A model generated the notes under the pieces. That model was not told the origin of the DNA. It saw only the letters and a list, made by a program, of their open reading frames with translations, and searched no databases. From assembly GCA_016706865.1 (NCBI GenBank), contig JADJIS010000003.1, positions 2,294,001 to 2,358,000 of the forward strand: a stretch of DNA of 64,000 nt, given 5' to 3'. A program made the translations under genes and the position numbers. Shown one piece after another: positions 35,434-44,711 of the stretch. Every line of letters begins with the position of its first letter. Positions within the stretch are counted from its first letter, which is position 1. The DNA comes from Bacteroidota bacterium. Lineage in GTDB: Bacteria; Bacteroidota; Bacteroidia; Chitinophagales; BACL12.

Positions 35434-36294
35434 ATGGCAAAAATTAAATATCCTAAAAAATTGCCTGCGCAACATCAACAAAAACCGGGAATTGAGGAAA
35501 AAATGCACCCCAAACCAAAATTTAGCCGAAGAAAAAAAATGGGAGGTAAACTCGTCGGAAAAGTTGCCTTGGTTACAGGTGGCGATAGTGGAATAGGAAG
35601 AGCGGTTGCTGTGTCATTTGCTAAGGAGGGTGCAGATGTATGTATCATTTATTTAAATGAGCATGAAGATGCAAAAGTGACTAAAAAAGCAATTGAAAAA
35701 TATGGCCGAAAATGTCTTTTAATATCCGGAAATATAATGTTGAGACAATTTTGTTTTGATTGTGTTGCTCAAACAATAAAAGAATTTAAGAAACTTGATA
35801 TACTTGTGAATAATGCAGGTGTACATTGGTCACAAACTGATATAAAGAAAATCAGTGAGCAACAATTAGAAACAACATTTCGAACCAACATCTTTTCCTA
35901 CTTTTATTTTACCCAAGCTGCTGTTTCTCATTTAAAAAAGGGAAGCTGCATAATAAATACAAGTTCAATCACGGCATATCGCGGAAGTGGTCATTTAATT
36001 GATTATGCATCTACAAAAGGTGCTATTATATCATTTACACGATCCCTTGCCGAGGCACTGGCAAAAAAAGGGATACGCGTAAATGCAGTAGCACCCGGCC
36101 CAGTTTGGACACCATTAGTACCATCATCATTTGAAGCTGCCCGGATAAGATCATTTGGAAAAAAGACATTAATGAAACGCCCCGGACAACCAGAAGAAAT
36201 TGCCCCATCATTTGTATTTTTAGCAAGTGATGATGCATCTTATATGACAGGTCAGGTATTGCATCCCAACGGAGGTGAAATAATAAACGGTTAA
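35434..36294 (+). CDS. Short-chain dehydrogenase/reductase, YhdG/GSP39-like
   Basis: A 286-residue SDR of the general-stress group. The ~35-residue N-terminal extension (PAQHQQKPGIEEKMHPKPKF) is characteristic of this group. The NAD(P) motif TGGDSGIG spans residues 48-55, NNAG is at 126-129, and the catalytic triad is S178, Y191, K195 in SSIT..YASTK. PGPVWTPL and the C-terminal GQVLHPNGGEIING complete the fold. It starts four bases after the LigD stop, in one operon. The substrate is unknown; family members are induced by desiccation and salt. Confidence 0.88.
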   Translation: MAKIKYPKKLPAQHQQKPGIEEKMHPKPKFSRRKKMGGKLVGKVALVTGGDSGIGRAVAVSFAKEGADVCIIYLNEHEDAKVTKKAIEKYGRKCLLISGNIMLRQFCFDCVAQTIKEFKKLDILVNNAGVHWSQTDIKKISEQQLETTFRTNIFSYFYFTQAAVSHLKKGSCIINTSSITAYRGSGHLIDYASTKGAIISFTRSLAEALAKKGIRVNAVAPGPVWTPLVPSSFEAARIRSFGKKTLMKRPGQPEEIAPSFVFLASDDASYMTGQVLHPNGGEIING

Positions 36295-36318
36295 TTACTA
36301 AAATATAAAATTCATGAG

Positions 36319-36729
36319 ATGAGAGAAAAAGTTCAAATGACAGCAGATATCATTATTGTGTATGATGATGGAGAAATTGTTTTAACAAAACGAAAATATG
36401 AACCTTTTAAAGATTTCTGGTCATTGCCAGGTGGTAAGATGGAAAATGAAGAAATGTTGGAAATCACCGCTGTAAGGGAAGCAAAAGAAGAAACCGGACT
36501 CGACATTCAGATAACACGATTAATAGGTGTATACAGTGATCCATTCCGTGACCCACGTGGGCGCTATATTTCAGTTGCATACGAAGCAAAAATTATTGGC
36601 GGCGAACTGAAGCCGGGATCAGATGCCGCTTCCTGTATTAAAATTGCAATAAAAGATATTGGTGATCTTGCATTTGACCACAATAAAATTGTGGAAGACT
36701 ACATCTCCTCGAAAAAAATAAATAGTTAA
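36319..36729 (+). CDS. NUDIX hydrolase
   Basis: A 136-residue single-domain hydrolase with a complete NUDIX box (G39 x5 E45 x7 R53-E54 x2 E57-E58 x G60). The strand DIIIVYDDGEIVLTKR and the SLPGGKMENEEM entry are typical of the ADP-ribose/NrtR-like subgroup, but no winged-helix domain is attached. It cleaves a nucleotide-linked diphosphate, exact substrate unknown. It follows the SDR by 24 bp in the same orientation. Confidence 0.88.
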   Translation: MREKVQMTADIIIVYDDGEIVLTKRKYEPFKDFWSLPGGKMENEEMLEITAVREAKEETGLDIQITRLIGVYSDPFRDPRGRYISVAYEAKIIGGELKPGSDAASCIKIAIKDIGDLAFDHNKIVEDYISSKKINS

Positions 36730-36744
36730 AACTATAGTGAATAA

Positions 36745-37386
36745 TTAAACAATTTTTTCACGAATTGCTTTGCTTACTGCCTCGGTATTGGAATTAACGT
36801 GTAATTTATTATAAATACTTTTCATATGCGTTCTCACCGTTTCATAAGTAATATTTAAAGCATCGGCAACCATTTTGAAACTTTTTCCCTGCACCATTTG
36901 CTGTAGTATTTCTTTTTCCTTAGCAGTAAGTTGATAGTCGGTTTGATTCACAGGATTTATTCCCTTCTGAAACAATTCCAAAACTCGCCGCGCGATAGAA
37001 CCGGTCATTGGAGCGCCACCGTTTTTCACATCGCGGATAGATTCCACATAATTTGCAGGAGAGGTGGATTTTAATATATAACCCGAGGCTCCGGCACATA
37101 CTGCATTAAAAATATTTTCGTCATCATGGAAAACAGTTTGCATTAAAACGTGGATGGTTGGAAAGTTTTCACGAATGAGTTTAACTCCTTCAATTCCGCT
37201 TATTCCGGGCATTTCTATGTCCATGAGCACAACATCAGGAGTGTTTTTTCGCAATTGAAAAAGAAGATCGCTGCAATCGGGGTAAGCACCTACACAGCTG
37301 AAGCCCTGCGTTCCATTGATAAGATAGAATAAACTTTCACGCAGGTGTTTATTATCCTCAAATATTGCTACTGTTATATCGTTCAT
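36745..37386 (-). CDS. LuxR/NarL-family response regulator
   Basis: A 213-residue two-domain regulator. The receiver has D11, the phospho-acceptor D56 in VVLMDIEMPGISG, an LMQTVFHDDE strand and the conserved Lys in GYILKS. A linker leads to a LuxR helix-turn-helix: LTAKEKEILQQMV, MVADALNITYETVRTHMKSIYNKL. It starts 54 bp from the end of the sensor kinase at 37441, in the same direction, so both probably form a pair. The other two kinases nearby lack a visible cognate regulator and may share it. Confidence 0.93.
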   Translation of the reverse strand: MNDITVAIFEDNKHLRESLFYLINGTQGFSCVGAYPDCSDLLFQLRKNTPDVVLMDIEMPGISGIEGVKLIRENFPTIHVLMQTVFHDDENIFNAVCAGASGYILKSTSPANYVESIRDVKNGGAPMTGSIARRVLELFQKGINPVNQTDYQLTAKEKEILQQMVQGKSFKMVADALNITYETVRTHMKSIYNKLHVNSNTEAVSKAIREKIV

Positions 37387-37440
37387 ACTTCAGATATTAT
37401 AGCAAAGATAACTGAGTTTCACAAACGATTAATACCACAA

Positions 37441-39378
37441 TCATGGGATAGGAATGGATAATATTACTCTGGTTCCCTTTCCCGGGGAAGAATCGATTGT
37501 TAACTTGCCATTATGCTTTTCCGCTCGAAGCTTAAGATTTTTGAGCCCGTTACCATTCATTCGGGGTTTTAGAACCTTATTCTCGTTTAAATTGGAAAGA
37601 TTGAACCCTATACCATTATCAATTATTTGCATTTCAAATAAGTTACCCTCCCTTTTGAAGGCAATTACAATTTTCGAACATGCTGAATACTTAACAGCAT
37701 TATTCAAGGCTTCCTTAAAAATTAAATAAAGATCACGCCGTATTTCCATCGGAAGTTTAAAGCCGGTAAGGTTTACATTCTGCTCAATATCCAATGATAT
37801 ATTTTTGGCATTACACAGCTCCGTGGCGAAATTGAATATGCGGCTTTCAATATTTTTAAATTCATCGTTCGCCGGTTTTATTGCCCAAACAATATCACTC
37901 ATATTTTCCATCATTTCTTTAGAGTTTTCACTCATATGTTGAAGTAATGGAATGGATTCCGGATTATTTTCTTTTACCTGATCACTTACAATTTCGCTAT
38001 ACATTCTGATACTGCTCAGGGTAGATCCAATATCATCGTGCAGATCAGCCGCGATGGAATTTCTTATTTCCAATTGTTTAACCTTCTGGTTGATGCGATA
38101 ACGGTTTATTAGTAAAATTCCGAAAATAAATAAGATCCCTATCAAAAATAAAGCGATATTCCTAAAAACGATCTGAACCTGTTTTTCTTTATCCTTCAAA
38201 GCATTCTCGGTTTCCAATAATACAATTTGCTGTTCCTTCTGTGTTACTTCAAATTCCTCTTTTAATCGCAACAGTTCAAGTTTTTTACTTTCTGTATTCA
38301 AACTATCCTTTAGAACATTATATTTTTTATAAAATTGCAGTGCTAATTCCGTATTGCCAATCAGATCATAAACTTTATATTTACTGTTATAAACATCCAA
38401 TCGGTAAGCATCGGCATTATTTCTGGTAAAGATATTAAGTGCAGAATCAAGGTTTGCCAATGCCAAACTATATTCTCCTGTTTCCTTGTAAATTTCTGCA
38501 ATTTTCATAATTTCATAACCAACATCCGTTTCCGAATTTAATTGTTGCATGATATCTTTTGCAAGAGTATAGTTAATAAGAGCATCAGAATATCTTTTCA
38601 TAAATTTATAATCATCGGCTAAATTTTCATATACAATTGCTTTGTTGTAAAGATCACCCGATTCGTTTTGAAGTATTGCAGCTTTTTTGTGATTTTCAAC
38701 TGCTTCAGTTAACCTACCGGTTTTTTGAAGCATGTTTCCATAATTACTGTAAGCATTAGCCAACATGGAAAGGCGGTTATCGATACCGGTATTTTTTACC
38801 TTTTCGAAAATGTCGATGGATTTTAAAATATATTTCTCGGCAAGTTCATAGTCCTCCATGTCTCTGTAAATATTGCACATGGTTTGATAAATAACACCGA
38901 CAGTAACCGAATCGCGATTACTCTCCGATATCTTGAGTGCATTTACTTCATGCGTAAGCGCTTCATTATTGTTATTCAAAAACCGATAGGTAAGCGCCAT
39001 ATTATGATAGGTTTTAGCTCTATTCAAATCATTTTCGGGAAGATATTCAAGTTCTTTTTTAAAATATTCTATCGAAAGATTATAGGAGCCTTTTGTTTGC
39101 CAGGCAAGACCAAGAAGATTATAAGCTGAAAATATTTCTTTATTGCTGTTGAGTTTTTCTGCAATGCTCAAAGCCTTTTCTGCATAATAAATTGCAGAAT
39201 CGGCCTGCGACCTATACAATAAATAGGCATAATCATTATAAGCGCTCATCAACGCCTCCTCATTGTTGGAATGAAATACAACTCTTTTTAACGAATCTAC
39301 ATTTAATTGTGCAGACACCTGCAATGGTAAAAACATCACAACGAGCAAAACCTGAATAATATATATCTTAATTTTCAT
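37441..39378 (-). CDS. TPR-containing HisKA_3 sensor histidine kinase
   Basis: A 645-residue kinase. The signal peptide (ending VSAQ) is followed by about eight TPR-type helix pairs (residues 25-370), then a coiled coil and one transmembrane helix (about 405-424). The HisKA_3 phospho-acceptor motif RNSIAADLHDDIGSTLSSIR has H447 (numbering from 39378). The HATPase_c N-box is IFKEALNNAVKYS and the G1 box IIDNGIGFN. The extracytoplasmic TPR sensor is typical of Bacteroidota 'tetratricopeptide' kinases. It lies 54 bp upstream of the response regulator. Confidence 0.9.
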   Translation of the reverse strand: MKIKIYIIQVLLVVMFLPLQVSAQLNVDSLKRVVFHSNNEEALMSAYNDYAYLLYRSQADSAIYYAEKALSIAEKLNSNKEIFSAYNLLGLAWQTKGSYNLSIEYFKKELEYLPENDLNRAKTYHNMALTYRFLNNNNEALTHEVNALKISESNRDSVTVGVIYQTMCNIYRDMEDYELAEKYILKSIDIFEKVKNTGIDNRLSMLANAYSNYGNMLQKTGRLTEAVENHKKAAILQNESGDLYNKAIVYENLADDYKFMKRYSDALINYTLAKDIMQQLNSETDVGYEIMKIAEIYKETGEYSLALANLDSALNIFTRNNADAYRLDVYNSKYKVYDLIGNTELALQFYKKYNVLKDSLNTESKKLELLRLKEEFEVTQKEQQIVLLETENALKDKEKQVQIVFRNIALFLIGILFIFGILLINRYRINQKVKQLEIRNSIAADLHDDIGSTLSSIRMYSEIVSDQVKENNPESIPLLQHMSENSKEMMENMSDIVWAIKPANDEFKNIESRIFNFATELCNAKNISLDIEQNVNLTGFKLPMEIRRDLYLIFKEALNNAVKYSACSKIVIAFKREGNLFEMQIIDNGIGFNLSNLNENKVLKPRMNGNGLKNLKLRAEKHNGKLTIDSSPGKGTRVILSIPIP

Positions 39379-39455
39379 TCTATACTTTAACAAATAATTT
39401 TTTAATATTAGCATTCCTTCCGTTAACAGTAGTAATAACTATTTACAGTTCGTTA

Positions 39456-42400
39456 TTAATTGAGTGGCATTTTTAATATTATTTTTGTGCCTGAACCTAT
39501 GGACGAATTTATTTCCAGGATTCCATGATGATCATTTGCACGCTTTTTCATATTCTCAAGCCCATTTCCTTTCTTATGTTGATTTGGGTCAAATCCTTTT
39601 CCATTATCTTCAATTATCATAATAAGAAAATGCCCGCTTTTTGAAAATTCGATATTCAATTTTGTACTATTTGAATATTTTATAACATTATTTACTGCCT
39701 CTTTAAAAATCAAATATAGATCCCTTCTTTGTTCCATTGGAATTTTTATGCTTTCCAAGGTAACGTTTTTCTGCATAATTAGTTGAATATTTTTAACATT
39801 ACACAATTCAACAGCAAAGTTGAACATTCTGCTTTCTATATTTTTGAAAGCATCATTGGCAGGTTTTATGGCCCAAACAATATCACTCATATTTTCAATC
39901 ATTTCTTTGGAGTTATCTCCCATTTTTTGAAGCAAGGGGATAGACTCGGGATTTTTATTTTGCACCTGTTCACTCACTATATCACTATACATTCTGATAC
40001 TGCTTAAGGTGGATCCAATATCATCGTGCAGGTCGCCGGCAATTTTATTTCTGATACTTGTTATCTGCAGAAGTTGGTTGAGTCGATACCGATAAATGGC
40101 AAAACTCAAAAGTGCCGTAAGTAATACTGCAGAAATAATAAACCACCAGGTTGCCCAAAATGGTTTATTTATGATGAATACATATCTATCTGTTTTTGAA
40201 CTCCATATTCCATCGTTATTTGCAGCCTGCAATTCAAATTCATATTTTCCGGGAGCAAGTGCAGCAAAAGTAATTTCATCGAGACCCGCAGCCATATTCC
40301 AGGTTGAGCTATATCCTAACAATCGATATCGACATTTATTTTTTGCAGGAATTGTAAGTGAAACGGATTGGAACTTAAAAGTGATACTGTTTTTATTATG
40401 CGGTAATTTTGGTTCGAGAAAGAGTCCATTAAAATTTTTTATTCCGGAGGAGTACTCCTGCATGCGAAAAGCTCCATTAAATAATAAAACATTACCAATT
40501 ACAGGATTCGCATCATATTTATTAAACTGCAATTCCGCCGGATCAAAAAACTGCACACCACCGGTTGTTGCCAGCCACATTAAATTGTTAACTTTATCCT
40601 CCGCCAATTTAATATAAGTAAAATCAACAGAAAGAAAACCTTCTGATTCATCCACACGCTTTATGACCTTCCAGGAATCTCCATTTTTTTGAAGCAATGA
40701 CAATCCGTTATAATGTGCAGCCCATATGTTTCCTTTAGTATCCCGAAGCAAATCCAAAACAGCATCTGCCAGTAATCCATTTTCTTTATTAAATTTTTCT
40801 ATAATAAAAACACTATCCCCATTCACACGAACATGAAACACGCCGAAATTTCCGGTGGACAACCAAAGGTTTTTGTTGTTATCAATCTCCAAAGAAGTAA
40901 TAATTGCCCCGTTTAGGTCGAGATCGTTGGAATTTGCTTTAACCAGTGTATCACCATTAAAGTAGATCAATCCAAAATTCGAAGCGAAATAAGTATCATT
41001 ATTGGGGAGAACAGCCTGGTCGAATAATTTTATATACTGGCCTCCGTAATAAACGGGCCAACTAAAGTCTTTAAAAGAGATATTTTCGGGAGTATTTTCA
41101 TTTAATATCTGCGTTAATTTACCCTCTGTAAGGCAATAAAATTTACCATTATTGTCATAATAAAAATCCTGACCGTGTGTATCTCCAAGTTTATTTTCAT
41201 CAAAATTGGTGATCCTGTTATTTTTATAAATACTGATCCCCTCATATCCGGATCCAAACCAAATTGAACCATCATTATTAATATACATTCCAAATATTTC
41301 GGAAAAATTCCAAGGTTTCAGATCACCGGGCAAATATTTTTTAAATCCTGAACCATCATATGTGATTACATTCCCTCTGTTTCCCCCAAAAACCATTTTA
41401 CCATCAGGTGCCTGAGTTATGGAGAAGATATCGTTTAAATTTTCATTTTCACTGGGAAAAAATGTCACGAAAATATTTCTTCTTAATTTAACAAGGCCCT
41501 CCCAGGTACTTATCCATATATTTTTTTCTTTGTCAACTAAAATATCCGTTAAATTTTCATATCCCTTTAATGCCAGGTCATAAACTTGTTTTGGGTTATC
41601 GTTCTTAATTTCAAATAGTTTGTCAATTGCCAATAAATAATAATGCCCCTCAGAAAAACGATCTATACCGCCGCTAAAAATCAATTCATCAAGCGTATCA
41701 ACTTTCGATTCACTTATCTCATAATTAAAACCGGAACGTGTGGTTAAATAAATAACATTATTTTCAGAGAATTCAATTTCCGAAACATCTTCTAAACGAG
41801 CTTCCCTGCTTTGCCATAACAACGAATATTGAGTTCCGTCGTATTTAATAAGCGAACCTCTTGTTCCAAAATAAATATCCGAATTGTTATTTGTGATCTT
41901 TAAAACCTGATTACCCGGATCCCCAAAGTTTTGCCAATTGCCAAACAGTTTATATTTTAATACATCACCATTCTTAACTTTATCAACGAGTGTTTTATCT
42001 AAAAAAACCGGGCCGCTTGCAGTACCTATCCAAAGTGATTTCCCATCCGCGCAATGCACAGAATAAATCCACGGATCGGGAAACGACTTATCGAACTTAA
42101 TTTGTTTAATCTCATTTGCAAAATAAAAAAACAGGCCATTTTCAGCACCAATCCAAATACAGTGATCTTCATCTTGTGTAATGGAAAATACCTTACCAAA
42201 ACGTTTTTCATTACTTCCGTTATAATTGGTGAAACGAAGTCCATCGAACTTACTCACTCCTAACCTCGTACCCATCCACAAATACCCACCTTCGTCCTGA
42301 AATAAGGTGTAGATCTCTGCGCTTGCAATCCCTTGCTTGGAACCAAATTCTTCAAGAATGAATTTTTGTGAATATGAGGTAAAATAACAGGGCAGCAAAA

Positions 42401-42473
42401 AGCAAATACACAACATCTTATAAAAGACCGTGGAAATATGATAGTTACCGGATCTATTGGGTTTAATCCACAT
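39456..42473 (-). CDS. Hybrid-type sensor kinase with Reg_prop beta-propeller, Y_Y_Y and HisKA_3 domains
   Basis: A 1005-residue kinase of the two-component-regulator-propeller class. After the signal peptide come beta-propeller repeats opening GIASAEIYTLFQDEGGYLWMGT, with signature blades such as KNIWISTWEGLVKL, DGSIWFGSGYEG and KNLWLSTGNFG. The Y_Y_Y domain (KCRYRLLGYSSTWN, APGKYEFELQAANNDGIWS) precedes one transmembrane helix (about residue 770). HisKA_3 carries H816 in KIAGDLHDDIGSTLSSIR, and the HATPase_c domain follows. No receiver or HTH domain is fused, unlike SusR-type hybrids. The ligand of the propeller is unknown. It lies 77 bp before the next kinase. Confidence 0.93.
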   Translation of the reverse strand: MWIKPNRSGNYHISTVFYKMLCICFLLPCYFTSYSQKFILEEFGSKQGIASAEIYTLFQDEGGYLWMGTRLGVSKFDGLRFTNYNGSNEKRFGKVFSITQDEDHCIWIGAENGLFFYFANEIKQIKFDKSFPDPWIYSVHCADGKSLWIGTASGPVFLDKTLVDKVKNGDVLKYKLFGNWQNFGDPGNQVLKITNNNSDIYFGTRGSLIKYDGTQYSLLWQSREARLEDVSEIEFSENNVIYLTTRSGFNYEISESKVDTLDELIFSGGIDRFSEGHYYLLAIDKLFEIKNDNPKQVYDLALKGYENLTDILVDKEKNIWISTWEGLVKLRRNIFVTFFPSENENLNDIFSITQAPDGKMVFGGNRGNVITYDGSGFKKYLPGDLKPWNFSEIFGMYINNDGSIWFGSGYEGISIYKNNRITNFDENKLGDTHGQDFYYDNNGKFYCLTEGKLTQILNENTPENISFKDFSWPVYYGGQYIKLFDQAVLPNNDTYFASNFGLIYFNGDTLVKANSNDLDLNGAIITSLEIDNNKNLWLSTGNFGVFHVRVNGDSVFIIEKFNKENGLLADAVLDLLRDTKGNIWAAHYNGLSLLQKNGDSWKVIKRVDESEGFLSVDFTYIKLAEDKVNNLMWLATTGGVQFFDPAELQFNKYDANPVIGNVLLFNGAFRMQEYSSGIKNFNGLFLEPKLPHNKNSITFKFQSVSLTIPAKNKCRYRLLGYSSTWNMAAGLDEITFAALAPGKYEFELQAANNDGIWSSKTDRYVFIINKPFWATWWFIISAVLLTALLSFAIYRYRLNQLLQITSIRNKIAGDLHDDIGSTLSSIRMYSDIVSEQVQNKNPESIPLLQKMGDNSKEMIENMSDIVWAIKPANDAFKNIESRMFNFAVELCNVKNIQLIMQKNVTLESIKIPMEQRRDLYLIFKEAVNNVIKYSNSTKLNIEFSKSGHFLIMIIEDNGKGFDPNQHKKGNGLENMKKRANDHHGILEINSSIGSGTKIILKMPLN

Positions 42474-42563
42474 GTTTTTTCCTGCTATTCACAAATGTAA
42501 ATATTTCTTTTAAAAGAATTTCAGGTTTAACAATAGAAGATAATTTTACAAAGCATCGATAAA

Positions 42564-42594
42564 CAAAAAGCAGCTTGGAATTACCCAAGCTGCC
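42564..42594 (-). terminator. Terminator after the OmpA-family gene
   Basis: GCAGCTTGG (42570-42578) pairs with CCAAGCTGC (42585-42593). On the minus strand TTTTTG follows. It lies 61 bp beyond the stop codon. Confidence 0.85.
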
Positions 42595-42654
42595 AGCATT
42601 AAATTGAAATCTATATGTACTATAAAATTGGTAAGTGCATCATGATATATATTT

Positions 42655-43743
42655 TTATTTTTTGAGATATAATTCCAATTCCACTCTGCGGTTTTCCATT
42701 CTTCCGGCAGCAGTGTCGTTGGTTGCAATGGGTTTTGATTCACCAAAACCAGTTGCTTCCATTCTATTTCCAGAAGCTCCCTTACTGAGTAAATATGCCT
42801 TAACAGCATCCACTCTTGCTTGAGATAACTGCATATTAGTTTCATCACTTCCTTCACTGTCGGTATGTCCGCCAATTTTTAAATCATAATCCGGAAATTC
42901 TTTTAATATACTGATCACTTCATCCAGCATATCATAAGAACTTGGTTTTAATGTTGCTTTTCCCGATTCAAATAAAATTCCTCTGGCAGCAAAATCAAGA
43001 CGTTTTTTTACATCAGGTTTAATTACAGGACAACCATTTGTTGTTCCTTCCGCTTTTGTAGTTGGACATTTATCTTCACTATCAATTATTCCATCTCCAT
43101 CAGTATCAGAGGAACAACCTTTTGCATCTACCTTAATACCTTTTGGTGTGTCTGGACATTTATCTTCTGAATCTGCAATACCATCACGATCAGAATCAGC
43201 AACACATCCTGTTGCATCCACTTTAATTCCTTTTTTAGAATCAGCACATTTATCCATAGCATCCTCAACACCATCTCCATCTGTATCCGGACAACCTTTA
43301 AAAAGATCCAGACCTTTTGCGTTCGGGCATTTATCTTTTGCATCTTCAATTCCATCACCATCACTGTCGGGACAACCCATAAATCTTGCAAGACCGGGAA
43401 CTTCAGGGCAACTATCATCAATATCTGCAACTGCGTCATTGTCTTTATCTGGACAACCGTTTAATGCAACCGCTCCCATAACTGAGGGACATTTGTCTAA
43501 AAAATCGGCAACTCCATCCAGGTCATTGTCTACAGGGCAACCTTTATTATCTACTACAACTCCGCCAGGCGTGCCTGGACACTCATCATTTTTATCTTTT
43601 ACCCCATCACCATCTTCATCTTTGGCAAAATTTGAATCAGTTAAATAGCTAACAGAAATTGGATCCGAAGCCATAACATCTGTGCAGGAGACAATAATTA
43701 ACATCACTGCCGCACAAATAGTAGGAAAACCAGCTTTTTTCAT
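42655..43743 (-). CDS. OmpA-family lipoprotein with thrombospondin type-3 repeats
   Basis: A 362-residue outer-membrane protein. The leader ends LIIVSC (Cys20), a fair lipobox. Residues ~40-235 hold seven calcium-binding TSP3 repeats of the form DxDxDGxxDxxDxCP. The C-terminal OmpA domain (ILFESGKATLKPSSY, IGGHTDSEGSDETNMQLSQARVDAVKAYL, GFGESKPIATN, NRRVELELYLKK) binds peptidoglycan. It could tether the outer membrane to the wall. It ends well upstream of the kinase and has its own terminator. Confidence 0.9.
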   Translation of the reverse strand: MKKAGFPTICAAVMLIIVSCTDVMASDPISVSYLTDSNFAKDEDGDGVKDKNDECPGTPGGVVVDNKGCPVDNDLDGVADFLDKCPSVMGAVALNGCPDKDNDAVADIDDSCPEVPGLARFMGCPDSDGDGIEDAKDKCPNAKGLDLFKGCPDTDGDGVEDAMDKCADSKKGIKVDATGCVADSDRDGIADSEDKCPDTPKGIKVDAKGCSSDTDGDGIIDSEDKCPTTKAEGTTNGCPVIKPDVKKRLDFAARGILFESGKATLKPSSYDMLDEVISILKEFPDYDLKIGGHTDSEGSDETNMQLSQARVDAVKAYLLSKGASGNRMEATGFGESKPIATNDTAAGRMENRRVELELYLKK

Positions 43744-43996
43744 AAAATAATTTTTGGGTTAACTTAATTTATTATCCTAAGTGGTATACAATCCACATTC
43801 CACAACAGTTAACCACTGATATACTTACATCTTTGAAGGAAAAGTGCAAATTTTCAAACTAAAATTGTGGAATTCCATACCCAATCGGGCGCCTATTTAC
43901 GCAAAATTTAAAGAGATTTTATGCAGGCAATTCACGTTATAATTATTTTAGCACTTTGAAAAACTATCTATTTAACTAAACAAAAAAACCTACAAA

Positions 43997-44632
43997 ATGG
44001 CATTAAGATTAGGCGATATCGCACCCGATTTTACGGCAGAAACAACCGAGGGAACATTACAGTTTCACCAATGGCTTGGCGACAACTGGGGAATTTTATT
44101 TTCTCACCCCGCCGACTTTACTCCGGTTTGCACCACTGAATTAGGATATATGAGCTCGATAAAAAGTGAATTTGATAAACGAGGGGTAAAAGTGTTGGCA
44201 ATAAGTGTTGATCCTCTGGATTCGCACGAAAAATGGGTGCACGATATAAATGAAACACAAAATACCACTGTAAATTTTCCGATGATCGCCGATGAAGATA
44301 AAAAAATCGCAATGTTATATGATATGATACATCCGAATGCAACAGAAAAAACCACAGTTAGATCAGTTTTTGTGATAGGGCCTGATAAAAAAATAAAACT
44401 TACACTTACTTATCCTGCATCAACTGGTCGTAATTTCTCAGAATTATTACGCGTAATAGATTCGCTGCAATTAACAGCAAAATATAGTGTTGCCACTCCC
44501 GCAAACTGGAAAAATGGGGAGGATTGTATAATTGTACCTGCTGTATCAGATGAAGATGCCTATAAAAAATTCCCTAAAGGATATAAAAAGATAAAACCTT
44601 ATTTACGTATAACTCCACAGCCGGATCTTTAA
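43997..44632 (+). CDS. 1-Cys peroxiredoxin (Prx6-type)
   Basis: A 211-residue cytosolic peroxidase that reduces H2O2 and organic peroxides. The catalytic block FSHPADFTPVCTTELG has C45 with T42. The second conserved Arg is in TTVRSVFVIGPDKKI, and the Prx6-type C-terminal extension (WKNGEDCIIVPAVSDEDAYKKFPKG) is present. No resolving Cys is obvious, so a partner reductant is needed. A terminator hairpin follows. Confidence 0.93.
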   Translation: MALRLGDIAPDFTAETTEGTLQFHQWLGDNWGILFSHPADFTPVCTTELGYMSSIKSEFDKRGVKVLAISVDPLDSHEKWVHDINETQNTTVNFPMIADEDKKIAMLYDMIHPNATEKTTVRSVFVIGPDKKIKLTLTYPASTGRNFSELLRVIDSLQLTAKYSVATPANWKNGEDCIIVPAVSDEDAYKKFPKGYKKIKPYLRITPQPDL

Positions 44633-44647
44633 ATTAATTAAATTAAA

Positions 44648-44700
44648 AAACCATTAGAACATCTTTTATTCGAAAATGTTTTAATGGTTTATTTTCTTTT
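44648..44700 (+). terminator. Terminator after the peroxiredoxin gene
   Basis: AAACCATTA pairs with TAATGGTTT and AACAT with ATGTT, followed by ATTTTCTTTT. Confidence 0.8.
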
Positions 44701-44711
44701 AGATGAGATTT

